A stretch of DNA of 64,000 nt from Archegozetes longisetosus (taxonomy: Eukaryota > Arthropoda > Arachnida > Sarcoptiformes > Trhypochthoniidae), in the NCBI GenBank assembly GCA_018873245.2, contig JAEMBT020000005.1, positions 6,372,001 to 6,436,000 of the forward strand, written 5' to 3'. The translations under genes were made by a program, and so were the position numbers. The notes beneath the pieces were generated by a model, which saw only the letters and a list, made by a program, of their open reading frames with translations, did no database searches and was not told the DNA's origin. Shown here piece by piece: positions 53,201 to 64,000 of the stretch (positions are counted from its first letter, which is position 1; every line of letters begins with the position of its first letter).

Positions 53201-56187
53201 CAAATTGCCATTTACGATCTTCCTCCTTTTCATCAAATCATAATTTTTTATGTTGAAAATTAACTTAAAATCACCTCAATCTACAATATAGACGTTGAAT
53301 GTTCAATGTAGAGATAGTGAAGTTGAAATATTGGATAGCTAAACTATAAAGTTTTGATTGAGTTGTACATCTTAATTCTTACATTATAAGAGTGAAACCA
53401 CTTGATGTGAGAAAATCGATTTTAATCTAAACAAAAAGGAACTAAAACAACTGATTAAGTACTCCACGCAAATATCAAGTCTTAACTGCTCTGTACTAGA
53501 TTGCTATTGACATGACATTTTCAACTTCTATAACATTGAAATATTTCAAATTAGATTAGATTGATTAATTAAAAGTCGTGTTCAATTGAGAGCTATTGAG
53601 AGCCAATTTGTGGACTGGTATATTGACAGGGAGTAGATTTAAAAAAGACATACTTTGAATAGATTACGCAAATAATTCTTTACTATTATTGACTCTCCTC
53701 TTGAAAAAAGTTGAGGACACTTGAGAACCAGGCGATCCTTACACAACTTAACTTTATCAGACTTTAAAGACTATTAAGAAAAATCTATTGATGATATGTT
53801 AGAAATTTCAATATAGCACTGATGCCATTGTGAAATATATGAAATGTGTTAAAGAAAACTTTCTGGTTTCCTCTTAAAGCAATGCATTGGGACTCAACTC
53901 TCTAGTGATTGCCTTCTAAAAGCTTCAATTGAATGTTCGCTAGGCTATAAGTCTTGATGGTGTTCAGTGTCAGTCATTGTTTATTGGCTTCTTATTCTTA
54001 GCTTGTTATTATCCGTTTAAATTATTATAGAATATTGTTTGACAGTGAGTAGCAATCCTTTCAAAAGTAATCTCATTCAATGATAAATTGCAGACAAGAA
54101 GAATATGCTTATAAATTAGTCATATGAGAGAGAGTTTCAATTTCATAAAAAAGGATTACAAGGCTTTAAGCACTTGTCGAGTTAATACACTCACTCAACT
54201 CGACAAAAGATTTACTGATCAGATAGTAAATTAATAATTCACTTTTATGTACTTTTATACCCTTTTATTCCATTCTCAGACATTATTCTCTTGTGTTTAG
54301 TTTGCTTTTGACGAACTAAAAGGCTTCAAATGTCTAATAAAATATGGGCTGAAAAAGTGTATATCTCGATAATTTGAACTAAAAGTAAGGATTACATTAC
54401 AGTCTTATGAAAATCTGGTTATAAATAAACTTCTTATTATTACGTTGAGTTAGTAAGACATTTTTTAACCTAATACCACTCAACAACGCATAATATTAAG
54501 TATTCATAGCATTTATCTAGTATTCAATAAGGTGTTAGCTTAAAACGATTATCACTTTTTCGCAATCTCCAACTCAAATACTTAGATATTCTATACGAAA
54601 AGTTTAACTAGCAAACTCAATACTAATTCTTCAACCATTTATCTTCATCATAAATGTTCAATTGTTGAAATGAATTTATTTTCAAATACATTAAACTAAG
54701 TGATTCTGAATGTAGTCTTGAAATGTTAAGCGAATAACTGGCTGAATAATTTGTTGGAGTGCAACAATTCTGTTCTTATAAGTAAATGATTACTGTAGAT
54801 TTAAGATTCAAATTGTAAAAGTTTAACTTAATAATGTTTTGTTATTGCAATTTTCCAGCTCCAGATTTGGTTGAAGTGTTTTGCATTATTTTTCAAGTAA
54901 GAACTTTTTGTGTCAATCAAATACTATTTGGATTAAATCCAATTAAAAAGTACTTAAATTAATGCGTCCTCATTTCTAAAGATTTAATGAGTCTTATTTT
55001 TTCTGTTAGATTAAACTATAAAAAGACATCATTTGTTGATTGAACAAAACTACATATGCAATAGAAAACTCAATTAAAGGAGATGTTGAAGAAAACTGTA
55101 AAATCTTAAGCATACTACTAAACTACCTTTTATAGTACAATTTGATTAACTTGAACTTGAACAAATCTTGTAAATTAAATCGCTCATTCTCTTATTTAAT
55201 TATTCTGATGCACATACATATGTTATTAGATTTATAATTAATTCCCATAATTGAGTTTTCAAATTCAACTTCTGGATATATTATTTAATTAATAATTCTC
55301 ACAAAGATTTATCAAAAATTTCAAGAGACAGACAGGCAAACATAGAAATTAGTTTTTTGTATTTTCGCACTATAATTCAAGTATGAGTAATTGGAGATGG
55401 TTAATAATCAATAAAAGTTTCATCTGGAAGTTTAGTTTAACTTATAAGTCCTATGGTTACTAAACGTTAGGACAAGAAGCGCTGTCACTACGACTGTCAG
55501 GGCTCATTCAAATTAAAATATAGTCAGCAAAACAAAAATCATGGTGGCATGAAATTATAATAAATGTTTGGTATTAATGAAGATACCTAAACAATAAGAC
55601 TATGAAAATTCCATAAAAGTCATACCATATTAAATCTGTTCTCATCTCGTTAAGTAATTGGATATCTCACTCGTGTTAGATATTTCAAATATTTATACTG
55701 ATTCTCACTATTTCTCATATTGTTTAAAACTATTCTCAAATTACTGAGAAGAACAATTAACTTGAATATTGAGTACCAAACGATAAGCTATATATAAACT
55801 CGATTGAGAAATATGAAACGTAAGATGATTGCAACTAATAAAAGGCTGTATCGTGAGGTCAGTGCTATAAAGTGGTTTCGTTAATGTTGTTTGAACTAGA
55901 GATAGAACATTATAGGATTGACCCGATCAAATGTGTTGATTACAATGATTGGGTTGATTATATTTGGCGTGAGACATGAATCAATTTTAATATCTTTATT
56001 TGGGTGTACGTTCAGTAGAAAGATGTTACCTCAGAGGACCCATAAAATAACTTTTATCTATGTAAGTGCCAGTACATAACCTTCATATTTCCTATTGCAT
56101 TCACTTTTCATTTTAATATACCATACATAATTAACCCAGCATTCATTTTAAATTTTAGTTTTTATGCTTTAATCAATGTTATAACTG

Positions 56188-56238
<51 letters not shown>

Positions 56239-56820
56239 ACGACCTGAATATAGTAAAAGCAATTAATTTGCAATGAAAAACTTTTATCAAAATTATGTTC
56301 TAAAATCTCCAAGTTGGTAATAAAATGAACTGGAAATCTAAAAACTCGTTTAATCTAATAAGTGAAAAAAGATTTCTTTCTGTAATTGTATGTGTCAATA
56401 AAAAGCTTAATTTTTAAAATCCATTGTCAACTCGCGAGCTTTCATTGTTAGTAATGCTTTTGTTCTTTGCTTCGAGTTTGAATCAAAATTTATGCAAAAC
56501 TTTCAATAAATTTTGCAAATTATTTATATTTTGATAGAAGACTTATAGAATTGGTTTGAAAAAAGATTAGTAAAGTAAAAAATCTTATACTAGCGTTGAT
56601 TCTTATCAAAATTTTCGGGTAATTCAACAAAGAGTTGGTTTTGGTTTGAAAATGCATTTCAGCTTAGAGTGCATTCTGTTAGGGATCTATTTTTTGATGA
56701 GTACCAGTATTTTCAAAGTTCGTCACAATAACTGCACAAAAATGTATTTAAAAGCAAACAAATGGTATTTACCTGATATGCCATCGAAAGTCCACCAGAA
56801 ATTCCAATCAGCGCTGGTTT
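38298..56820 (-). CDS. Carbonic anhydrase-related protein, CARP X/XI type (partial)
   Basis: Twelve minus-strand exons in coding order, all in phase: 56773-56820, 47408-47543, 46355-46592, 45123-45218, 44220-44286, 42688-42762, 42240-42295, 41605-41628, 39904-39931, 38813-38916, 38298-38340, with further end exons unplaced. (Eleven are listed; at least one 5' and one 3' exon must exist.) Markers in order are WNFWWTFDGIS, GPEFWGILNPDW, RQSPIDIKP, HLHFGRTDAYGSEH, IQLLGYNSELYQN, MTYEGSLTMPAC, PVFITRQQ, APLGNNFRPSQPL, RTNIDF and CPTM. The alpha-CA fold is complete, but the third zinc-binding His (Glu-Leu-His in active enzymes) is Gln here (EIQLL), as in CARP X/XI. The protein is therefore probably not a CO2 hydratase. 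Vertebrate relatives are secreted neuronal neurexin ligands (family knowledge). No signal peptide was located. Confidence 0.88.
38512..38535. repeat. (GA)n microsatellite
   Basis: About 12 GA dinucleotides, followed by interrupted GA-rich sequence to 38555. Confidence 0.95.
39904..39931 (-). other. 28-nt CARP exon
   Basis: Encodes LYALRKLMQ plus one base between acceptor TTTCTTTATAG and donor GTATGT. It joins in phase to the exon beginning GEAESPKAPLG. Confidence 0.85.
41605..41628 (-). other. 24-nt CARP exon
   Basis: Encodes PVFITRQQ between acceptor TTGGCAG and donor GTAAGA, and is phase 0 on both sides. It matches the conserved strand after the SWIIINK segment. Confidence 0.85.
43180..43209. 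repeat. Perfect 13-bp hairpin in a CARP intron
   Basis: Arms 43180-43192 and 43197-43209 are exactly complementary with a 4-nt loop. Confidence 0.85.
44514..44620 (+). other. Exon-like segment inside a CARP intron, opposite strand
   Basis: The 107-nt segment is bounded by a pyrimidine-rich acceptor (TTTGTTCTTAG) and a perfect donor (A|GTAAGT). Only one frame is open; it begins APPEYNDRIVASHAAQLC and continues into a hydrophobic helix (IMLVQMCSVFGFNLAYL). It is compositionally unlike the surrounding AT-rich intron. No partner exon on the plus strand was identified and the family is unknown. It could be a nested gene or a fossil exon. Confidence 0.38.
49009..49149. repeat. Tandem repeat, about 16-19-bp unit
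   Basis: About eight diverged copies of a unit like TTAGATTGAAGTTAGG, grading from TTCAAGTTGTG types on the left to TTGAAGTTAGG types on the right. Confidence 0.85.
49848..49914. repeat. Short tandem repeat, about 17-19-bp unit
   Basis: Four diverged copies of TTATTATTCTATAGC. Confidence 0.75.
50361..50383. repeat. (TTTA)n microsatellite
   Basis: About six TTTA units. Confidence 0.95.
52705..52797. repeat. T-rich tandem repeat, about 12-14-bp unit
   Basis: About seven copies of a TATAGTTTTTTG/TATAGATTTTTA unit. The Phe/Leu/Tyr-rich frame through it is a by-product of the repeat. Confidence 0.85.
53002..53037. repeat. Perfect 15-bp hairpin
   Basis: Arms 53002-53016 and 53023-53037 with a 6-nt loop. 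Confidence 0.85.
56191..56235. repeat. (CT)n microsatellite
   Basis: About 22 CT dinucleotides inside the large CARP intron. Confidence 0.97.
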
Positions 56821-57270
56821 CTGTGAAATTGACGGAAAAATAGATGAGAAAAGTTGATCAGTTCGAAGGGACAAAGAAAGTGAAGTGATAAAAGCAAAAA
56901 GTCTAAATTGGTTAAGAGGAATAAAGGCGTCGATTTAGACTGCTATACATTATGTGGTCAACTCTGGACTGAAGGCCTTTTGTTTCCTTTTATTTGACGC
57001 ATTCAGTATTATTTCAGTAGATATTTGTCACCTGTTCTACACGAATCAAGCGCTTAGCGATCAAACAAAGTATCGCATTGACAGAGATTACAAAATTGAA
57101 CAATGAATTGCAGTCCATTTCAGCCCGAAAAGAAACTTTTTGGTCAATTTCTCAGATAAACTAAATAGTGATAGACAATACAGCTTATTATTTCTATCTT
57201 AAATAACGATTATTATCTAAAAATGAGATACATTGTTAATATATGGGATTGCAATTCATTGGCAATAAGA

Positions 57271-57314
57271 GAAGAAGAAGAAGAAGAAGAGAAAGATGGA
57301 GAAGAAGAAAGGAC
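57271..57314. repeat. (GAA)n / purine tract
   Basis: Seven GAA units followed by a purine-rich stretch. Confidence 0.9.
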
Positions 57315-58790
57315 AATAAAATGAAACTGATCCAATTGAATATGTTATACTTCTAATGGCGTAATAGAGCAATAAAGTTATACGTAGACTTATATAGTAC
57401 TTTTAAATGATTGTATCATTCTCTTCTGTTAGTTGAATATTTCGATGAATAAGTGGCACATCTTGTGTAATAAATTTTGCATAGCAGTGACTCGCAGCCA
57501 ATTTGACTTATATTTGCTCAGTCATGTTGTTACAGAGACTACCCATCATGGCATTTAATTAAAACGCTAATTGTACTTTTCGTTAGAGAAGAGTTCAGGG
57601 GAGACTAGGAGTTAGGAAGCAATTGCTTGGCTAAGTACGAATGTTTCAATAGCAGGTTTATCTTATTGATTTGTCTACACTGCAATAGCCCCTCATTCCC
57701 TTTAAGAGCAATGCATACTTTTATGCAATCTCTATCCTAGTCCTTTCAGCTTATTTCAACCAATTAAGTTCAATAGGATGTTATTAGTTGCATAAACATA
57801 ACGTATTATCTTTTATAAATTAGATCACTCCCTAAATATTAGTATTTGTGAGTGAATCAACTTGATAGATAATAGCGAACATCAATTACATCATCCCTTT
57901 CACGCAACACTACTAACCGGTAAGTCTGAGTATAATCATAGCAAATTAATTTAGTCGCTCCAAAATGTTTAAAATTGCATTCCAAATAATTCTACGGAAT
58001 ATATTCTGAGGGATATAATTCCCTGGAATATCGGATATTTTCGCAATTGACTTGATTAAAACTGAATGAAACTACGTAAAAGTATTTGAAACACTTGTAT
58101 ACAGTCATCTGCAGATGCTTAACCGCTGCATATTTCTTACGTTCCAGTTGTAATACTCGTACAAAGTCCATTTAAATCTCTTCTAAGTCTGAATATTATT
58201 TAATAAATGTTGAGGGAAAAGAATGTACCTATTATTGAATTTTTTGGCCAATAATAATGACTTGTAAAACTTATCTAATAGTTAAAAATGAGTTTTGATT
58301 CTGACAGTACTCCATTATTTTAGAATAAAAGAGAGAATTAAAGTCTAGCTCATTACTGATTATCAGTAAAACGTACGAATTTTCATAATGAGTGTCATTA
58401 AGCTGTTTAGTGAAATATTTTTATAATATGATTTAGTACATTTTGGTGAATAATCGTGGCATATTATAATATATAAGTTATATATTGTGTAAAATACAAT
58501 ATGATATTATTGTAAGAACACGCAACCTTTCAATTATATAGACCGACAGTGTTTAGAGTCTTCTCAACCGTTTCTCATTTTCTCATCCCTGCAGTTACTC
58601 CAAGCTATTTAATACTTATTTCTGCTTTTCTCTAAACTTCGTTGATTTTTAAAGTCAAAAACCATTTGCTGACAAAAGCAGACCAGTGAAAGTTTGAAAT
58701 GCCAGTCATTTGGTGGCTGTTCTCACATTGGTTCAGATCAGTTTAGAGACTGCAATAACTATCTTTCGCTCACCAGTAACTTTCAGTTTA

Positions 58791-58850
58791 AAGCCTTTCA
58801 AACTAACTCTCAGCGTAAAGCCTTTCAAACTAACCCTCAGCGAAGACAAG
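58791..58850. repeat. 27-bp tandem duplication
   Basis: AAAGCCTTTCAAACTAACYC plus TCAGCG occurs twice in direct succession with one or two differences. A short plus-strand frame crosses it (58694-58921), but it has no domain and I do not call it a gene. Confidence 0.75.
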
Positions 58851-60564
58851 AATTTAGTATTAGTTTATGTCACACAAACTTACTTATTGTGAAGAAAAAG
58901 TTGGTCAATGAAAAAGTTTAATAAAAAATTTGGCGGAATATGGATTTAAGAATGACTGGCAAAGTTTTGTTCAATAGATTTAATGACTTTAGCGTTGGAA
59001 TAGCAGCAAAAATGATGTAGAATTGGATTGTTATTTAAGCGCCAGCTGCAAATGCCAGGACTCCTCTTGTTTTATACCAATAATAATACTAAACCAATAC
59101 TAAAAAACATTAACAGTACTTTGCGTCTAATCACCTGCAAATATCCATTAGGAAACGGAACAGAAACCATTCTACTACACTATGCATTTACATCAGTTAT
59201 CTTTCACTGAATTCATTTGATGCTCAAATGTGATTTGCTGCTAATTAAGGTAGAAAAGCGCAGCTTGGAGTGGTCGCTCCCATTCTTTGATTCTTCGCCA
59301 AAGCTATTGTTTCATTATTTTGATCGCTTCTTTATGTAGGTTAACAATCAGCTAAGACTCATGGATGCTTTCATCTAAAATTAGCTTATCTTCTCATCAT
59401 TTTATCTCGATTATCCAATAGTGTTTTGAATGCCATCTATTTTAATCTTTGTTCGCTCTTATGATATCCATTGAGAAAAGTGATCATTTCTTTTGTCTTT
59501 CATACTATTATTATGATCCGTTTCGGAAGATTCATTCAGTTGTGAGCTCGGAGGAGCTTAATAGATTTCCTCACAAATATATCAAAGCAGGAGATAAAAA
59601 ACCGTAATATTTTGACAAAAATCATATTATCTGCTGAACCAAACTTTTTCATCTGTTAAGAAAACTTATAGCTATCTATCCTACGTTAACAGTAATTCAA
59701 CATTTATCAACAAAACAAACTCTTTAGTGACTCGAAGTGTGCTGACTTTAGTGCACACGAACTCCAAAATGATTATTTCGCTAAATCTGACTATGTTCGA
59801 TGGACATGTTCGTCAGATAGTAGCAGAAATATTTTGTATACAATGAATAATGAAGATTTAGTCTTTATAAATCTGGACAATCATGATGATTATTATTATT
59901 GTTAACATGTCTGTAAGCTTTTTTACGGTTGTTATTATTATGATATGGGCAGTAAAGTATATTTGACTAGTTCTGCTACTATACTCACGTAACACTCATT
60001 GTATGGCATCTCTTTACATATAAGTTTAGCTGAGTCTCATCGTGTTCATTCGCATGTTTTATATGTTAACGAAGTCACGCAAACTACTTGAAAAACCAAA
60101 TATAAAACGGTCGAGACTGAAGAGTAGAGAGACTGAACGAGTGCTTGGCTAACAACTCATTGAAATGCATGTATCATATTCCTATTGCCGATTCTACCAA
60201 TATATCTATGGGAATATAACTCATATATCTATCTATGTATATATTGTGTTGTGCAGCAAATAATATCACCCAATACTTCACTAGAAGTAATAGAAGGGAA
60301 TATATCCAATCGATATATCATTACATGCTTATAATAGGGTCAAATGTGCATTGAGTTTCACTGAACCATAATACTAACCACAACTCACAAAGAATATATA
60401 CTTTTCGAAAGCATGAACTCAAAGGGGCATTATTTACGCCTCACTTAGCACTAAATTGGCTCAATGACGGCCAAGATGATGTCGCTAAGGATTCTGGATA
60501 AATCTTCTTAACTCATCTATTCAAATCTTTTTATTAGTTTAAATATCTACTCTAATCAAACTTT

Positions 60565-60809
60565 AATCTATCCGATTCTGACCATCGGCATATCACATTT
60601 AATCTATTCCATTCTGATCATTTCGATATCAATTCCGATCTACTGATTCCGACCAGTTCAACATCGACTCTAATCTGTCCGATTCTGACCGTCTCAATAT
60701 CAATTCTAATCTGCCCGATTCTGGCCATTTCAATATCGACTCTAACCTATCCGATTCTAGTCATTACAACATCGACTCTGATCCACTCGATTCTGACCAT
60801 TATAACGTT
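60565..60809. repeat. 36-bp minisatellite, about 6.5 copies
   Basis: Unit resembling AATCTATCCGATTCTGACCA plus TTTCAATATCGACTCT. The period is 36 bp except for one copy of 35 bp. Copies differ by several bases each. From the copy after the 35-bp one, a single frame stays open and reads as an NIDSNLSDSDHF-like 12-residue repeat. Confidence 0.9.
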
Positions 60810-61800
60810 AACTTATTTGGCGCCAGTTTGAAAAATGAGACTTTTATAATAGTTAGCATTTAATGCTAGTCTTAATTTGATATTTGGTTCGAAAAATTTA
60901 TAATAAAGTTAGAAAGTGATCATTTATTACTCAATATAAGCTATGAGTTGGCAGCCTTTAAGGAAGTCATGCACACACAGCCATCGCTTCACATAATAAT
61001 AAATGAAAGTTTTTTAATTTATTAACAATTTTAATTGCTATACCATATTGCTCTCCTATGGATTAAAATTAATTTATAGATAGTGTGCACTTCAAAAGAA
61101 GAAGAATTATTTGGCACTTGAGCGGTGAAACGCCAGTTTGCCAAATGAATTATTGACGTTACTTTTCGATAGCCTTATTACTCGCCTATTAATTCTGGTA
61201 ACTTATGCAATACTACAATAATTACAATTGATGTCTGAATATTAACAGCACATGTATTGCATTTTGATAGATGCGGAATCTAATCGATTTTAAGGACAAT
61301 TAATATTCCGCCTTTCGTTTGGGTTAGTAACTATTGTTGAATAGTCTAATCTAAGTTAGCATAATAAGATTCTCTTGGGGTCTACAACAAACAAAAGTAT
61401 TTGCAACCAACAAAAGTATCCGTAGCAGAAACACAACTAAAATACTTTAGTCTTACAAAACCATTTCTGGTTTAGTGCCTTTCACTAAAACAATCAGTGA
61501 TAGCGAATATGCATTTTGCAAGTTTGCTTATGGCAGTAAATAATGTTAATTCTTACCTTTAAGCGTACTCACAAACATGATCAATAAGCTTTTCCAAACA
61601 GTCTTCAATTTTACCTTTTCTATTAAACTCACACCGCTCTTCATTTTTATCTCTTCCTCTTGTTTACCGATTTCAAAGAAATAGAGAACCGCTTACCACA
61701 AACTATTTAATAATGGGTACGACTCTAGAGATAAGTACTTTATTCTTATATTGAAGAGTGTCTTTACTCTCATATAATTTTCAGATTTGTTGTCTCAGTT

Positions 61801-61907
61801 GGACAGTTAGCGTACAGTTAGAGTACGATTAGCGTACAGTTAACGTACAGTTAACGTACAGTTGGCGTACAGTTGGCGTACAGTTAGCGTACAGTTAAAG
61901 TAAAGTT
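61801..61907. repeat. 11-bp tandem array, about 9-10 copies
   Basis: Unit CGTACAGTTAG with G/A variation at the end of the unit. Confidence 0.93.
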
Positions 61908-62642
61908 ATGTTATATTAGTCATGCCAACATCTCGAATGCATGTGTTGAGAAGAGAGAATAGTGCAGAATTGTGCGGAATAGTGCATGAAAAAGCCGTGA
62001 ATCCGATGTCTCTCTGCTTCATTTATTGATCGAACAATACTAACGCTATTTGTGCGCTTTCCTAACCAATCAACGAACGATAACTCCTAACTTTAACTTT
62101 TCTCTCCGCAAACTGTCTAAACTTTTAGGTCTTCACAAAAAACAGTTAACTTCTTATCTGAAATTATCATCGCTCAACAATAATACCTTCTACGGTTGGC
62201 TCCAGATTATGATATGTTGGATGAAGGCAGAGAAATCTTATTATCACTTTCATACCTGTTTCGCTGTTTTCTCGATACACTTCTGATTGTCTTTTTGGTG
62301 AGTTTGGCGCCACATTTGTACATCTGTTTGTGTCACATTCAGACTGACATTTTCCTGAAAGGAACTTGTGAAGCGTTGTTTTTCATATATAAGTTATATA
62401 TAAGTTATAAGCTGTATATAAGTTATATAAAAGCAGTGTTTATCAAAGGAAATGTAGGACCTCTGGAACGGCACATTCCAGAGTTGCGTCTTTCCTGACA
62501 GCATCATAAATTGTCAATTTAGTTGTTTCCTATTTTTATGCGTGTTCTTAATAGTTGTTTTTTATGTTTAAAATGTTTACTTCAGTTTCTTAATTTGATT
62601 TGCTTTTGAGTCTAGCTCTTGCATCGAATTTGATTAAAACCA

Positions 62643-62716
62643 TATATACAATACCTTATACAGAATACTTTATATACAATACTTTATATACGATACCTTA
62701 TATACAATATCTTATC
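62643..62716. repeat. AT-rich tandem repeat, about 18-bp unit
   Basis: Four copies of a TATACAATACTTTA-like unit. Confidence 0.85.
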
Positions 62717-64000
62717 ATGTTGTGTAACATTTTACTCACATACAAAACATAACCACAAATTTGTGCTAATTTTCTAACCTCCCTGAGTGATTGGATTCTA
62801 ATAAGTTTAAAATTCTAGTCACTCTTCTCAAAAGTATTAACGCGTAAATTAGAATACTTGAGCTACGCCACTGTTAACTAAATTTAATATTATTTGCATG
62901 AGTTGATCAGTTACTGAGCTTATGGGTGTTTATTCTTTAACTATTAAGTCTGTATTTTATAGAATGTTTTGTACCCAGCATTGCAACTAGACTACAGAAT
63001 ATAACACATGACATAACCCACAACTGGTTTTCGTGATTGTTGCCATCCCATAACTTATTGATTGAGTTTTGTTTTAGTTTTCAAACCTATTGGTGTTATT
63101 TCCGGTCAGCAAAGAGAGACAACAGGAACATATGAGAGGCAAAATTAGAATAATAAGAACAAAAATGAGAGATTCACTGTTTTGCCGATAATTGGTAGCG
63201 GCATTTCAGGAGTGGTTGATGAGAGATGTCATTAAAAGTGAGAGCAAAGAAATAACCTGAACAAATGAGATCTTATCACCAAATTAAGCCAACAGATCAA
63301 GAATTTGGCAAGAGATAAGAAATGAGAGCTGGCTTTTATTATTAGGAGATCATGGTGATGGTCATATGATATTGAGCTGAAAAAATTAGGATTTCTACAG
63401 AAATTGCTCTGTTAAGGCTCAATATCATATGTAATTTATGGAGAAAAAACGAATGAGCACACGCCCAGCCAGAAGAAATTGCACACAACCAAATCAGATC
63501 TTGCATCGATGCACTTTCACTCTAAATTATATTTGCCAGTCTTATAATACAACTTGATGTGAAACTTTAAGAGCTTGTATGCATTTTGCTTATACAACTC
63601 AAAAATATGTTAACATCATTTTCTGTGTCATACTAAAATCACTTTCCGATTCTTTCCCACTTCAGATTCTAGCCTTAAACTTCAACGAGAAAACTTCTTT
63701 ACATTAGACTAACTGCATATTTAACTCAGCTTAAGTTATGATAAGATTTATTTAAGATATGCAAATATTGTTCAAATTTTATTATTATTATTATTAGAAA
63801 AAAGTAAAGCAAAAAGTAAAGCAATATTTTAGGAATGGCTGCATCTATTACTCTAAGTGTGTAATATTCTCATGCGGTGTGAGTTTGTATCTGAGTTTTT
63901 TATGACTTTGTCTGTTCAATAATATTCATTTGTCAAGTGGCAGTTAATTTATAGCTCTCTACTTTAGATCATTATTCATTTGCAGTAAAGCCAGATCTCT
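62717..64000. other. No gene seen to window end
   Basis: AT-rich sequence with a short TTA run near 63780-63796 and the inverted repeat listed separately. No supported exon or RNA gene. Confidence 0.4.
63363..63431. repeat. 15-bp perfect inverted repeat, 39-nt spacer
   Basis: CATATGATATTGAGC at 63363-63377 and its exact complement at 63417-63431. It could be the core of a small MITE, but no target duplication was seen. Confidence 0.75.

Larger units (their letters stand above)
47544..56772 (-). other. Large CARP intron (9.2 kb), repeat-rich
   Basis: Lies between the exon encoding WWTFDGIS and the one beginning PEFWG. It holds tandem repeats (listed separately), a perfect 15-bp hairpin (53002-53037), a TTTA run and a CT run. 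No supported coding exon was seen on either strand. Confidence 0.6.
56821..60564. other. Upstream of the first placed CARP exon; no gene seen
   Basis: The 5' exon or exons and promoter of the CARP gene should lie somewhere upstream (higher coordinates), possibly beyond the window. I could not pick out a signal-peptide exon with a phase-1 donor convincingly. Confidence 0.4.

Noticed and set aside
58694-58921. 75-codon plus-strand frame containing a duplicated KAFQTN motif
   Set aside because: The motif comes from a 27-bp tandem duplication; no domain or splice support.
60421-60500. Short GC-richer open stretch on the plus strand
   Set aside because: About 35 codons with no splice sites of quality and no family resemblance.
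62187-62253. Possible 5' exon of the CARP gene on the minus strand (ATG at 62253, donor GTATTA, phase 1)
   Set aside because: The phase fits the exon at 56773-56820, but the 22-residue translation is not a convincing signal peptide, the donor is ordinary, and many such chance frames exist here.

Overview
This is animal nuclear DNA: AT-rich, with intron-split genes, GT-AG introns of about 53-65 bp beside introns of several kb, and many simple repeats and small transposon remnants. The closest family members I can recall are arthropod ones (Drosophila LanA, DAT and CARPB). An arthropod is likely and a mite-like chelicerate is plausible, but the species cannot be fixed from the sequence alone. 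All gene models below were assembled by eye from reading frames, splice sites and phase.

Layout. 1-5600 has no gene. It holds a TIR element with a 10-bp target duplication (1211-1690), a GC-rich repeat-like block (2090-2540), a decayed Tc1/mariner transposase on the minus strand (2552-3050) and a large foldback (3760-4401). 5602-7855 (+) is a Rubicon-type autophagy/endosome regulator (RUN domain plus cysteine-rich Rubicon homology domain, 3 exons). 8990-23250 (+) is a complete laminin alpha chain (17 exons, about 3,726 residues) with one apparent single-base frameshift in exon 6. 24759-32804 (+) is a dopamine transporter of the SLC6 family (13 exons), with a predicted 5-nt microexon and two consecutive GC-AG introns. 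Its introns carry several miniature transposons. 34923-37401 (+) holds two short, unrecognised candidate genes. 38298-56820 (-) is a carbonic-anhydrase-related protein (CARP X/XI type) in at least 12 short exons, with its first and last exons unplaced. An exon-like segment on the opposite strand (44514-44620) lies inside one of its introns. 56821-64000 holds mostly tandem repeats.

The genes are ordinary single eukaryotic loci and do not form an operon or joint system. Laminin alpha is extracellular matrix, DAT is neuronal monoamine reuptake, the CARP is a probably non-catalytic carbonic anhydrase relative and Rubicon acts in membrane traffic. I found no CRISPR array, phage, operon-like defence locus or clear tRNA/rRNA gene. 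The most unusual things are the splicing features of the DAT gene, the zinc-ligand pattern of the CARP and the set of TIR elements with recognisable target duplications.
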